A DNA stretch of 64,000 nt from contig LODT01000041.1 in assembly GCA_001606155.1 (NCBI GenBank), positions 1 through 64,000 of the forward strand. Reading direction: 5' to 3'. Under the pieces are notes generated by a model that was given only the letters and a program-made list of their open reading frames with translations, did not search any database and had not been told where the DNA came from. Position numbers and translations under genes: made by a program. Shown here one piece after another: positions 35,483 to 45,613 of the stretch (positions within the stretch are counted from its first letter, which is position 1; each line of letters begins with the position of its first letter). Source of the DNA: Tieghemostelium lacteum. Its lineage: Eukaryota; Evosea; Eumycetozoa; Dictyosteliales; Raperosteliaceae.

Positions 35483-37084
35483 TTATTTAATCATTATATG
35501 TAATTCTTTTGATAATACACTACCACAATTATCATAATATTCCTTCATTATTGATAAAAAAGATGGATTTAATTTTAACTCTGAAATTGTTATAATTTCA
35601 CCTGAAATTATTAATTTAATATTCTGCAAATCATTCTTATTAATATTATTATTATTTGAAATAGTATTTACTGATTTATCAATTTGATAGAATTGTGTGA
35701 ATTTGTTTTTGTTTTGGATTAGGAGATTGACAGCAGTGTCAAAGTCAACCCATTTATAGGTAACTGGACACAGTAAATAAGATTTTTGAAAAGTTCCTTT
35801 ATATTTCATTTTCTGACAGGTGTGAATATAGTATCCCATGTAATAGTATGAAAGTTGTTTACATTTCTTTTCAGCATTCTTTACCCACTCAATTTCTTTG
35901 ATTGCTGAGATTTTGCCTAGACATAGATTCTGAAAGTCTGGATCATAAAAGAAATAGACACTTGATAGACAATTTGGAAGAATATCAATGACAGCAACTG
36001 CAATTAATTTACCATCTAATCTATACTTTTGATGAAATGATCCGAATCCTGATTCACTAGGTATAGATATCATACCTTTTCTAGTTGGCATCATACCTTT
36101 ATTAGATGCATTGACAGATACATTAATCAATGGTGAATCTACTAGAAATCTTGTGAATCCTTCTTTAGATGTATCATTATCATTATGAATTACTCTTTGA
36201 TATTTACAATATAACTGATAAACCTCTTCATTGCACTGAGGATTCTCTGTTGTAATTTCAAATTTATGTGTATTTCTAGGTACTGGTACTTCAGTTACTA
36301 CATTACTACTAGGTAATACATGTTTACTTGAAATCTTTTCTTTGATTTCTAAAGGTATATCACCAAGAGGTTCTACATTTATAAAATGGTTAGAACTATT
36401 AGATAACCTATATCTAATACCATTTTGACTACTATTAAACTGTAATACAACTTTACTTGATATTTCATCTAGAACTGTATCAGTACACATTTTATTCTTT
36501 TTCAGTGGTGATAATGATAAAGATAATTGATTATCTTTCATTTTCTTTAAATGGTTTACTTTAACATTTATATTATTCATATAAACATCTATATTGCTAT
36601 CATTTAAAAACACCTCATTTGAACCTACAACTTCTTTTAGAATACTTTTAATCTGATTAGTTATATCAGATAAAAGGTTATCTATACTATTGTTATTATT
36701 GTTTGGTTGTTCAAGTTGTTGTTGTTGTAATTGTTTTGGTTGTTGTTTAATATCTTCACCATTAAGAAATCTATTGAATTTATTCACTGTTTTTCTAGAG
36801 TCTTTTGAGGGTTTATATTGTCTGACATCAAGTCTAATGGTATTATGTTGACAACATGCTTTAGAATTATCAGGTTTATATAGAAATTGACCAGATCTTC
36901 TCCAACCAATATCTATTAAGTCTTGATAGTCTTCTACAGTTAATTGTACTACTGACATACCATAAGATGATCTACCAGTTTTTGATGCATTACAATAGTG
37001 GCATTCACTAGAATAGTATCCAGATAATTGAACAATTGATTTATTATTAAATTTTGATGTCAAGGTTGTAGATTTTTTACTCAT
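35483..37084 (-). CDS. ate1: arginyl-tRNA--protein transferase ATE1
   Basis: A single-exon, 533-residue enzyme that moves Arg from Arg-tRNA onto acidic or oxidised-Cys N-termini, marking proteins for N-recognin ligases. The N-terminal domain has the conserved Cys set: C28 and C31 (ECHYC) and C77-C78 (KACC), reported in yeast to hold an Fe-S cluster. VEDYQDLIDIGWRRSGQFLY follows the family pattern. The C-terminal GNAT-like domain shows FGSFHQKYRLDGKLIAVAVI, then CLSSVYFFYDPDF and YYMGYYIHTCQKMKYKG, all hallmarks of ATE1. A Gln/Asn-rich insert lies between the domains. The upstream thiol dioxygenase would supply oxidised Cys substrates. Confidence 0.95.
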   Translation of the reverse strand: MSKKSTTLTSKFNNKSIVQLSGYYSSECHYCNASKTGRSSYGMSVVQLTVEDYQDLIDIGWRRSGQFLYKPDNSKACCQHNTIRLDVRQYKPSKDSRKTVNKFNRFLNGEDIKQQPKQLQQQQLEQPNNNNNSIDNLLSDITNQIKSILKEVVGSNEVFLNDSNIDVYMNNINVKVNHLKKMKDNQLSLSLSPLKKNKMCTDTVLDEISSKVVLQFNSSQNGIRYRLSNSSNHFINVEPLGDIPLEIKEKISSKHVLPSSNVVTEVPVPRNTHKFEITTENPQCNEEVYQLYCKYQRVIHNDNDTSKEGFTRFLVDSPLINVSVNASNKGMMPTRKGMISIPSESGFGSFHQKYRLDGKLIAVAVIDILPNCLSSVYFFYDPDFQNLCLGKISAIKEIEWVKNAEKKCKQLSYYYMGYYIHTCQKMKYKGTFQKSYLLCPVTYKWVDFDTAVNLLIQNKNKFTQFYQIDKSVNTISNNNNINKNDLQNIKLIISGEIITISELKLNPSFLSIMKEYYDNCGSVLSKELHIMIK

Positions 37085-37448
37085 GATCTTTTAGGATATT
37101 TTATTTCAAAAAAAACAAACAAATATTTACAAATGTCAAGAATGTCAAAGAACAATTATTTTTTTTTTTTTTTCATTTTAAATTTTTTACCACATCCTTT
37201 CATGATATAGTTATGATTTATTTTCATTCAAAAGTAGTTTGTTTAATAATTTTTGTATTAGATTCATCTTGTTATTCTATACGAGGTTCCTCAAAGATAA
37301 AATATAATTAAATAACCCAATTAAAGTAAACGAATAGTGAGAGATAGGAGGAGAGAAAAATAAGGAAAAACAGCTAAAAGTAGTAATAGTACATATATTA
37401 TATTATAGTATAATATAATTATAAAAAAGTAGATTAGAAGTAGACTAA
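37085..37448. promoter_or_regulatory. divergent promoter region of ate1 and the Kelch-RING gene
   Basis: The genes diverge. The region carries a T run (37149-37164) near the ate1 start, a purine-rich tract (37325-37370) and a TATA-rich stretch (37390-37420) just before the Kelch-RING ATG. Nothing else is seen. Confidence 0.4.
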
Positions 37449-39658
37449 ATGAGGATTGACTGGAAAAAGGTAACAATCGGGTTACCAGAGTCTAGGTGGG
37501 GTCACACTAGTGTGAATCTATCAGATAATGGTATATTGATATTTGGTGGTAATGGTTCTGTTAACCCTTACAATGACATTCAGTTATTTAGAAATGGTCA
37601 ATGGTCAACTATAGAATCAACCAATCCACCACTATCAAGATATGGTCATTCAGCAACACTATTTCATAATAGTTCAACACAACAATCACAAATTGTAATA
37701 TACGGAGGTAGAGCTACCTCAAAACCATTTAGTGATATAAAGATATTACAGTTTAATTCAAATTGTAGGTTGTTTTTGAGACTTGATATTTAGGTATATA
37801 CTAATATTGGGTTTAAAAAAATATAGTAAAAGGAACATTTATATGGAAACAATTAAGTAAAAGTAGTAATTCACCAGATGGAAGAGCAGGACATACAGCT
37901 ATAGCTTGGAAACAAAAAGATTTAGTTGTATTTGGTGGTTATAATAATCATAAAAGTAAATATTATAATAATGTTCAGATATTTCATTTAGAGACATTAG
38001 AATGGAAACAGCATGCATGTGAAGGTGCTGTACCAAGTGGAAGAGCTACACATTCAACATTTCTAATTAATGAACAGTACATGTTCGTTTTTGGTGGTTT
38101 TGATGGAAAGAAGTACTATAACGATCTATATTGTCTAGATTTAGAGAGATTTATGTGGAGAAAGATAGATGTCAAGGGTGTATTGCCTAAAGCTAGATCA
38201 GGACACTCAGCAACTTTAATTCAACCCGACAAGGTTCTGATCTTTGGTGGCTGTGGATCAGATTCCGAGTTCCTTAATGATATTCATATTCTTCATATTC
38301 CTATTGGGAATATAGGTAATGGTGATTTTCGTTGGGAACAACCGCATATAAACTCAGCATCTCTACCATCACCAAGATTTAAACACACAACCAATCTCAT
38401 TGATAATCGTATTTATATATTTTCAGGTACCGGTCAAGGTACACTTTTAAACGATCTTTTAATACTAGATGTCTATGATGATAATGGAAACTCTATCTTT
38501 AGACCATTATTATCATCCACACCAAGTAATAATACACTTTCAACATCATTACCTATTCCCACAAGTACACCATTATCAAGCAGTACATCCATTATCTCAT
38601 CATCACCATTAACATCTTCATCATCAGTAATACCATCACCAACTACAACAACATCTATAATCAGTAATACAATAATATCAACACCTTCAATAAGTAATAC
38701 TACAACAACTACAACAACTACAACTACTACAACTAGTTCACCAAAATCAACACAAAATATAAACAAAAAAAATAGTTCAAAAATTTCCTTGCAAGTCATA
38801 CCAACTGCATCTAAACAATCGAGTTTGGGTAGTTTAGGTAATGAATTGTATAGAAAGGATATAGATGAACTGGCAAATATCATTAATAATACAACACAAT
38901 CAGTTCAATTAAAAAAGATTGAGGATAAGTTGAAAATGGAACAAAAGTCAAAACATAATCTTGAAGAGAAACTGTCGAAGGCGAATATGCAGATTTCGCA
39001 ATTGACTGATAAGATTGAACAAGAGCTTCCAAAAACCAAGAATGAATTAGCTATTCTACAATTACAATTGTCTCATATGAACAGTAATGATATTGATAAT
39101 TTACCTATGGAATCTTATGAGTCTTTGGAAGATATACACATTCAGTCTCTAATTAAACTGAGATCTAAAAGAATGGAAAGATCATCAAAACATAGTAATG
39201 AAATACAGTCACTTACCGACAGATTAGGTGACTGTCAGAGCAGTATGGGATCTAAATTAGAGTATCTGACGTCACAACTCAAGGAAATTCAAGAAAAGAA
39301 TAATCAATTGGAATTGGAAAATAAGAGATTACTGGCTCGTAATCAGCAATTGCAAGGATTGAATTTGGATTTATTGGAATTTCAAGATATACTCTCATTG
39401 GAAGATCAACTATCTCAATCCATTCGAAAAATCTCACAATTTAAAGATCAACTCTACCTCAAACAAATGAATTTACTTCGTCGCGAGAAAGAACAACTTC
39501 AGGAGCAATCCAATTGCATTGTATGTGCAATCAATCCAGCCAATGTTGTACTATTACCATGTAGACACAGTTCTATATGTTCAAATTGTAGTAACAAATT
39601 GTCAACTTGCCCTCTTTGTAGAGCAACAATTCAAAATCAAATTGAAAGATTCACTTAA
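37449..39658 (+). CDS. Kelch-repeat RING-finger E3 ubiquitin ligase
   Basis: A 715-residue protein in two exons (37449-37764 and 37827-39658). Six Kelch-type repeats form a beta-propeller (about 10-340; examples SRWGHTSV...LIFGGNG, GRAGHTAIAW...VVFGGY, RFKHTTNLIDNRIYIFSG). A Ser/Thr-rich linker, a coiled coil (about 480-650) and a C-terminal C3HC4 RING follow (CIVCAINPANVVLLPCRHSS, then CSNCSNKLSTCPLCRA). The RING of this MGRN1/cIAP-like form recruits E2 enzymes. The propeller presumably selects substrates and the coiled coil self-associates (inference). Confidence 0.9.
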
Positions 39659-40005
39659 TAATAAACTTTTATAAATATATAATATATATATATTCTAATA
39701 TATTTAATACATTCTAAAAAAAATCTTAAATTTGTAGGATGATGTAGAGGTATGAAATTGGCCTAATCCAATCAATTTTGAAAAACTGGATATTTGCAGG
39801 TGGAAATAAATCAGTTGGCTTTGTGTATCTGAAAGGTCAAAAAAAATTTTTTTCAAAAATGAAACAATAATGTGTCAGTTTATCCTTGATTGTCAATTTC
39901 TTTGAAACACTTTCTCATGTAAAAAAAAACCAATGTCCAAATTTAAAAAAAAATAGCGGTTTCATTTTAGTTTTTTAATTCAAACAAAACACACTCATTA
40001 TAACA
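39659..40005. promoter_or_regulatory. intergenic region upstream of the Cys-rich surface protein
   Basis: No gene is seen. A TA-rich stretch (39670-39710) lies just after the Kelch-RING stop. A and T runs are concentrated just before the next ATG. Confidence 0.35.
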
Positions 40006-41216
40006 ATGAAATCAGTATTATTAATTTTATCTGTATTATTTGTATTCACTGGATTGGTATATTCCCAAGATTGCTCTACTTTAGGTGCTTGCGTTGAAGA
40101 AGGTGGAAAATGTACTGGTGCTAACACCACCCCACTCGCTGGACCAGATTACGGTAGTATTGATGGTCAAATTTTAATGTGTTCAAGTGGATTATACTGT
40201 CGTTTCCCACAACCACCAATAACCCTAGCTGCTGGTGACTTTGGAGTGTAAGTATATAATGAATTATAATGTTAAGTATAATTTTCTAACTCAAATTGTT
40301 TCTTCATTCTATTACTATTCTTAGATGTACACCAATTGCTCAAGTTGGTGACCTTTGTGATGACGAAACTACCTGTACTTATGGTGCTTTCTGTTATAAT
40401 CCATCAAATGAGAGCCCAATGACCTGTCAATGGGGTTATTATGCCACTTTAAATGAATCATGTACCACCTCAATGCAATGTGTACATGGTTTGGAATGTG
40501 ATGTTGAAGAATCAATGTGTGTTGTTGACAGAGAAAATTTAAACGATGATACTGTTTGCTCTCAAGATTCTCACTGTTTATCTAACCAATATTGTGATAC
40601 TACAGCCAACGATAACAATGGTGCTTGTGTCTCCACTCTTGCAACTGGTGCAGATTGTACTAGAAACACTCAATGTAAACCAACCGATGTTTGTGGTGGT
40701 TCCTCTGCTGACACTAAATGTACTCCAGCTTTTTCCACTGCTTCTAATGGTGACTGTACTGACGATTCTGAATGCGATATCTCATCTTCTTTAACTTGTA
40801 CTTCTGGTAAATGTACCGCAATTAACTTCACCCCATCTTCAACTAACTGTTCAGATACCACTTCATGTTCAGCTGGTTCATACGAATCATGTCAATGTTC
40901 AGGAAACAGTGGTGTTTGTAAATCAACTTTCTACTCTGCCCCAGCTGAATGTAAATCATCTCTGACCTCATTCTTGACTTGTTTGAATGAAAATAACTGT
41001 GCAACTATCTTCTCAGGTCAACAATTTGTTGCTCCAGACTCATGTGCCTATGATAACTGTGGTTCTGAATTCTGTGATCTCGCCTCCAATTGCCAACACC
41101 TTGGTTCCACATGTGTTACTGAACCATTGGCTGCAACTATCTGTACCTCATCTTCATCCATCCTCTCTGCCTCAGTTGCTACCATTTTCGTTGTTTTATT
41201 AGCTATTTTCTTCTAA
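40006..41216 (+). CDS. Cys-rich GPI-anchored-type surface protein
   Basis: A 377-residue protein in two exons (40006-40247 and 40325-41216). It has a signal peptide, then a chain of Cys-spaced repeats of the Dickkopf/Paramecium-surface-antigen style (CDDETTCTYGAFCYN, CTTSMQCVHGLECDV, CSQDSHCLSNQYCD, CTDDSECDISSSLTC) and a late Cys-rich block. The end is a Ser-rich cleavage zone and a hydrophobic tail with no basic residues after it (SASVATIFVVLLAIFF), the form of a GPI-attachment signal. Codon use is strongly optimised (ACC, TCC, GCC common), so it should be abundant on the cell surface or in spore-coat/stalk material (inference). Confidence 0.8.
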
Positions 41217-41396
41217 ACTCTTTCCCAATATACAATATGGAATTGATAATGAAAAGAATTTAAAATCAATAAAACTCGGGTTTTATTGAATTGACAATTT
41301 GCCCAATTTATTTTAAAGAGCAAACAAACCAATCTTTAGTTTTTTTTTTTTTTTTTTTTATTATTTTTAAATACAAATTAATTTCTTAATCAAGCC

Positions 41397-41760
41397 ATGT
41401 CTCAATCACCAAATTCAATAAGTATTCTATCATTTTATAATAAATCATTTTCCAACTAAAGAATTGAACAATTCTAATATAATTATTTTAATAAAGATGG
41501 GGTAGATGATCAAATACAACAATTAAAACAAGAGATTATTAAACTTAAACAAGATTTAAAACAAACAAAAAATGAAAAGAATCTATTAGAATTCAAAAAT
41601 CAATTACTCTTAGATATGGTATGAAAATATCTTCACAGATTCAAAGAGTTGAAAAGAAATATTAATATTTGTTCGATAGTTGACATTGAGTAGTTTAGAT
41701 GTTAAATATTTTGAAGATTTAGAGCGTAAATGGGACAATAGACAAGATTATTCCCAATAA
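41397..41760 (+). CDS. mini coiled-coil protein (unknown)
   Basis: A 75-residue model in three exons (41397-41421, 41497-41618, 41680-41760). The first exon is only 25 nt. The second encodes an almost pure coiled coil (DDQIQQLKQEIIKLKQDLKQ). The third adds LTLSSLDVKYFEDLERKWDN. Phases agree and the end SQ-stop is in frame. It resembles small coiled-coil subunits of larger complexes; no family is certain. The first donor (gtattc) is non-optimal, so the 5' end may differ. Confidence 0.6.
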
Positions 41761-42044
41761 TAGTTTTTTATTGTTAACAGTGATATATTATATATATTCT
41801 AAACACAGAATTACTAAAATAACAATGATATCAGAGTGGTAGTGTTGGGTTTACTTCATATCGAAAAACAACCCCCATTAACACTTCATTGTTATTGGAA
41901 ACTACACTCATTCACTTGGTTTAAACTACAAAAAAGTATAATAGAATTTAGTGGTAGTATGAAAAGAAAGGAGTAAAATAAAAAACACAAATTTGAAAGT
42001 TATTCTAGAGAGAGAACAAGAAGTAGAGAACATTAGAACTAGAG

Positions 42045-42986
42045 ATGAAGGTTAATTTTATAGTTTTAATAATAGTAGCAGTACTATTATTATTTAACTT
42101 GATTGATGCTAATGTAAATGAAGATGTTAGTGCATCAGTTATCTACCAAAGTAAATCACAATTGGGTGAAGGTGCATATTGGTCAACTTCAGATAGAGTA
42201 TTATATTGGTTAGATATAGATGGAAAGAAATTGAATATTTTCAATCCCAAATCACTTAAGAATGAAGAGATATCACTACCTAGTATTCCAGGAACAGTAG
42301 TACAAAAGACCAATGGGGAGTTGGTCATAGCTTTAAGATCTGGAATCTCAATTTACAATCAATATTCAAAAAATCTAAAAGTTATAAGCCATCCTGAGAA
42401 AGTTGTTACTAATCGTTATAATGACGGTAAATGTGATGCTAATGGAAGATTTTGGGTAGGTTCTATGAGTTTGGAGAATGGAACTCCTGCAAAAGCTACA
42501 TTGTACACAATTGATTCTCGTCTTAAGGTTCAGGAAAAACTTCAAAATGTCAAGATTAGTAATGGTATTATATGGAGTTTAGATAATCGTGCAATGTATT
42601 ATATAGATACATTGACTATGGGTGTTGATAGATTTGATTTTGATTTGGACAGTGGTGAGATATCTAATAGAAAGAGAGTGATTACTTTTTCAGGTCAAGA
42701 TGGGTTACCAGATGGAATGACAATAGACAGTGAGGGGTATCTTTGGGTATGTCATTATGATGGTGGTAAAGTAACACGTTGGAATCCAGATAACGGAAAT
42801 AAGTTAATGACAGTTTGGGTACCTGGTGTTAAGAAAGTTACTAGTGTAGCTTTTGGTGGTGATGATCTTTCTGATTTGTTTATAACTACCGGTAGAGATG
42901 GGAATAGCCCTGATTCTGGTTCACTTTTTCACTATAAATTTACAAATGGTATTCATGGTGTTCCATCAAATAAATTCAGTGGTTAA
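42045..42986 (+). CDS. secreted SMP-30/gluconolactonase-like protein
   Basis: A single-exon, 313-residue protein. Residues 1-22 are a signal peptide, unlike cytosolic regucalcin. The rest is a six-bladed SMP-30 propeller: LGEGAYWSTSDRVLYWLDID with the metal-ligand Glu, NRYNDGKCDANGRFWVGSM, ISNGIIWSLDNRAMYYIDT with the metal Asn, and DGLPDGMTIDSEGYLWVC with the metal Asp. Family members are Ca2+ or Zn2+-dependent lactonases. Linkage with the gluconokinase at 13.3 kb (gluconate pathway) is suggestive but may be chance, and a secreted enzyme would act elsewhere. Confidence 0.9.
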   Translation: MKVNFIVLIIVAVLLLFNLIDANVNEDVSASVIYQSKSQLGEGAYWSTSDRVLYWLDIDGKKLNIFNPKSLKNEEISLPSIPGTVVQKTNGELVIALRSGISIYNQYSKNLKVISHPEKVVTNRYNDGKCDANGRFWVGSMSLENGTPAKATLYTIDSRLKVQEKLQNVKISNGIIWSLDNRAMYYIDTLTMGVDRFDFDLDSGEISNRKRVITFSGQDGLPDGMTIDSEGYLWVCHYDGGKVTRWNPDNGNKLMTVWVPGVKKVTSVAFGGDDLSDLFITTGRDGNSPDSGSLFHYKFTNGIHGVPSNKFSG

Positions 42987-43184
42987 CCATGTCCACACCC
43001 ATTCTTTATGTCACACCTGATATTTGTATGCAATTAAAAATTTTTTTTTTTACTATTTTTGATGAGTCTCATTTATGTTCAACAACTTTGATATTTTTAG
43101 TTTATATATGTACTAGTCTAGTTTACATTGTCACTATTGATCAAAAGTATTTAAATTAAATTATCAATCTAGAAGAACAGGACA

Positions 43185-44155
43185 ATGTCTGGATCATGGT
43201 ATTTCTTTGCAATGGGAGCTCTTGTTGCCAAGAGTCTTCCTGTTCTTGAAAGTAGTTGGAGATATATGGGTGGTGCTTCAATTGTAGGTTTATAGCATAT
43301 AGTTTGTGTATACAGTATAAAGGAGTTAACATATCACTCAATAAACAATAGGTATTTCATGGACTAAGAACACTTATATTTGGAAAGATTGTAAAAACAA
43401 TTGAGTTTCCAGATGGTGAAATGGTATCACTAGTGGTGAGAACCAATAATTTGAATCGTCTAAAAAACGAGATTATTAAACATCAACCTGCACTGTTTCC
43501 TGGTGTGGAGTTAGATGCCTCCGATATTAAATATCTATCCAGATGGACACCACCACATTTTACAGAGATTATTACAAAGAATAAAGATCTTAAATTAGTA
43601 CCTGACAATGGTGTGGTTTTTTGGTCTAGATTCGAATCAATTCCCAAGAGAGGTGTAACCTTAGATATCAAAGATAAAGATCACATTAAATTAGATCAAG
43701 CAATTGCATTTGTCTCTAAAATGGGTAAAACTGGACCATTAGCTCCTGATGATTCACTAAGACTCACTGAGGCACAGGAGAATGCTATTATCGATTTACT
43801 ATTGGAAAAAGATGAAGCTATTCTAGCATTACATAGAAACTTTAATACATTTCCACATATTTTCAAGTACCATTCTCTTAGATATCTCTACACAAAAAAA
43901 GGTTTTAATATTCATCATCAACCTTCTGAAATACAATTACCATCTTCAAATATAAATATACCTAACCAAAATTCACCATCTTCTCAACAACAACAACAAC
44001 AACCTAACCAACAACAAGTTAATACTAAACAACAACAACAACATGCTGAAAAAGAAAAACAAAGATTAGAAAAAGAAAAAGAAAAGAATATATCAGGGCA
44101 ACCCACTTCAACACAATCTCCAAATCCTCATGATCTTTCAAATACACACATTTAA
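43185..44155 (+). CDS. unknown protein with Gln/Lys/Glu-rich C-terminus
   Basis: A 300-residue model in two exons (43185-43283 and 43352-44155). The first exon (MSGSWYFFAMGALVAKSLP) is mildly hydrophobic and could be a membrane or mitochondrial sequence. The middle is an ordered region (FPDGEMVSLVVRTNNLNRLK, LSRWTPPHFTEIITKNKD, RLTEAQENAIIDLLLEKDE) that I cannot assign. The last 80 residues are poly-Gln and a KEKE helix. It is followed at close range by bud32 on the same strand. Confidence 0.7.
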
Positions 44156-44250
44156 TATAAAAATATATATTAAAACGACCATATTTGTATAATTATAAGA
44201 ATCAAAGAACATTTAATTTTGAGTACTTTTTTTTTTTTTTAATTTACAGA

Positions 44251-45027
44251 ATGAGCGATTTGGTGAAAATGGAGGGAATTACAGATTTAACAAAAATAGG
44301 AGCAGAGTTAATATCACAAGGCGCAGAAGCTGTAGGTGTCTGTTAAATTGAATTGAGGGTATGAATATTAATATTAATACGATGATGGTTATTATAGAAA
44401 ACATTTAAATTAAATTATTTTGGAATGGAATGTATAATAAAAGAAAGATTTGTAAAAACATATAGACATCCTACATTGGATAGTAAGATATCAAATAAAA
44501 GAATATTACAAGAGATTAGATCACTGAACAAGTGTAAAAAGAATGGTATTGATGTTCCAGGTCTATTGTTTGTAGATATAGTTCAAACTAGAATAATGAT
44601 GGAATTTGTAAATGGTATAACTGTAAAGCAATTTCTCTACAATAACTGTGAAAACAATTACCAAAACACACAGACGCCTGAGATTATCAGAATATGCAGA
44701 GAGATTGGTCAACAGGTTTGCAAAATACATGATCTCAATCTGATTCATGGTGATTTGACAACTTCTAATATACTCTTACGAACATCTACCAATAACAGCA
44801 CTGTGTTTATCGATTTTGGTCTTAGTTATACATCTACATTAGCAGAAGACAAAGCAGTTGATTTATATGTTCTCGAAAGAGCCTTCATCTCAACACATCC
44901 AAATTCAGAATCCTTATTCAACGAAATCCTACAATCCTACAAAGATTCCTCAAAAAACTCTCCATCGGTCATCAATAGACTTGATCAAGTTCGTCTCAGA
45001 GGTAGAAAGAAATTGGCTTTTGGTTAG
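44251..45027 (+). CDS. bud32: Bud32/PRPK atypical kinase (KEOPS complex)
   Basis: A 236-residue protein in two exons (44251-44331 and 44398-45027). IGAELISQGAEA, the ATP Lys in CIIKERF, then KTYRHPTLDSKI and ILQEIRSL are followed by the catalytic loop HDLNLIHGDLTTSN, the metal motif IDFGLSYTS and EDKAVDLYVLERAF, STHPNSE, LDQVRLRGRKK. All match human TP53RK and yeast Bud32. The protein is an ATPase of the KEOPS complex that makes the universal t6A37 modification of tRNAs reading ANN codons. No activation segment is present, as expected for this family. Confidence 0.95.
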
Positions 45028-45613
45028 GGACCTAACCTGTAACCTTTTACCCAAATAAAAGAAAATTTCATTTTTTTAAACAACAGGCCTTGCCATATAG
45101 TTACTTTCATTTATTACAATATTAAAGGTTACATAACAATACATTTCAAAGATACATAGAATATGTTAATATTTCCATTCTGTAAGATATTTCAATGTCA
45201 CCCCTATTTCGAGCTTTTTTGTCAAAACCCAAATTTTTCAAATTATTTTTTTTTTTTATTATTTTTTTTTTTTTATTCAAATTTAGAGTAGTAGAGTAGG
45301 TCATCTAGATGATTTCACTTCATAACGCCAATCCAATCAGATAAAAAAACCCAGCAGTTTAAAAATTTTATCGAAATTCAAAATCAATATAAAAAATCTT
45401 ATATAACACACAGTTTATATTGATTATTATCCAAAACCCAAAATCACCCACACACCTCTCTTTTTTCTTCTTCTTCTCCTCCTTCTACTTTATATATATT
45501 TATATTTTACTGTAATATTACATTATTTTAAATTTCTAGAAAATTTTTAGTAAAAGAGACACATACACCACCACACATAGCACAGTATCAATTGAACAAA
45601 TAATCACTAAAAC
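45028..45613. promoter_or_regulatory. upstream region of the TPR giant
   Basis: No gene is seen. It contains long T runs (45246-45276), a pyrimidine-rich tract (45459-45488, ctcttttttcttcttcttctcc) and a CACAC-rich stretch (45448-45460 and 45561-45590) that could be a G-box on the opposite strand. Confidence 0.35.

Noticed and set aside
38473-38883. Minus-strand Val/Asp-rich frame
   Set aside because: Antisense of the Ser/Thr-rich linker in the Kelch-RING gene.
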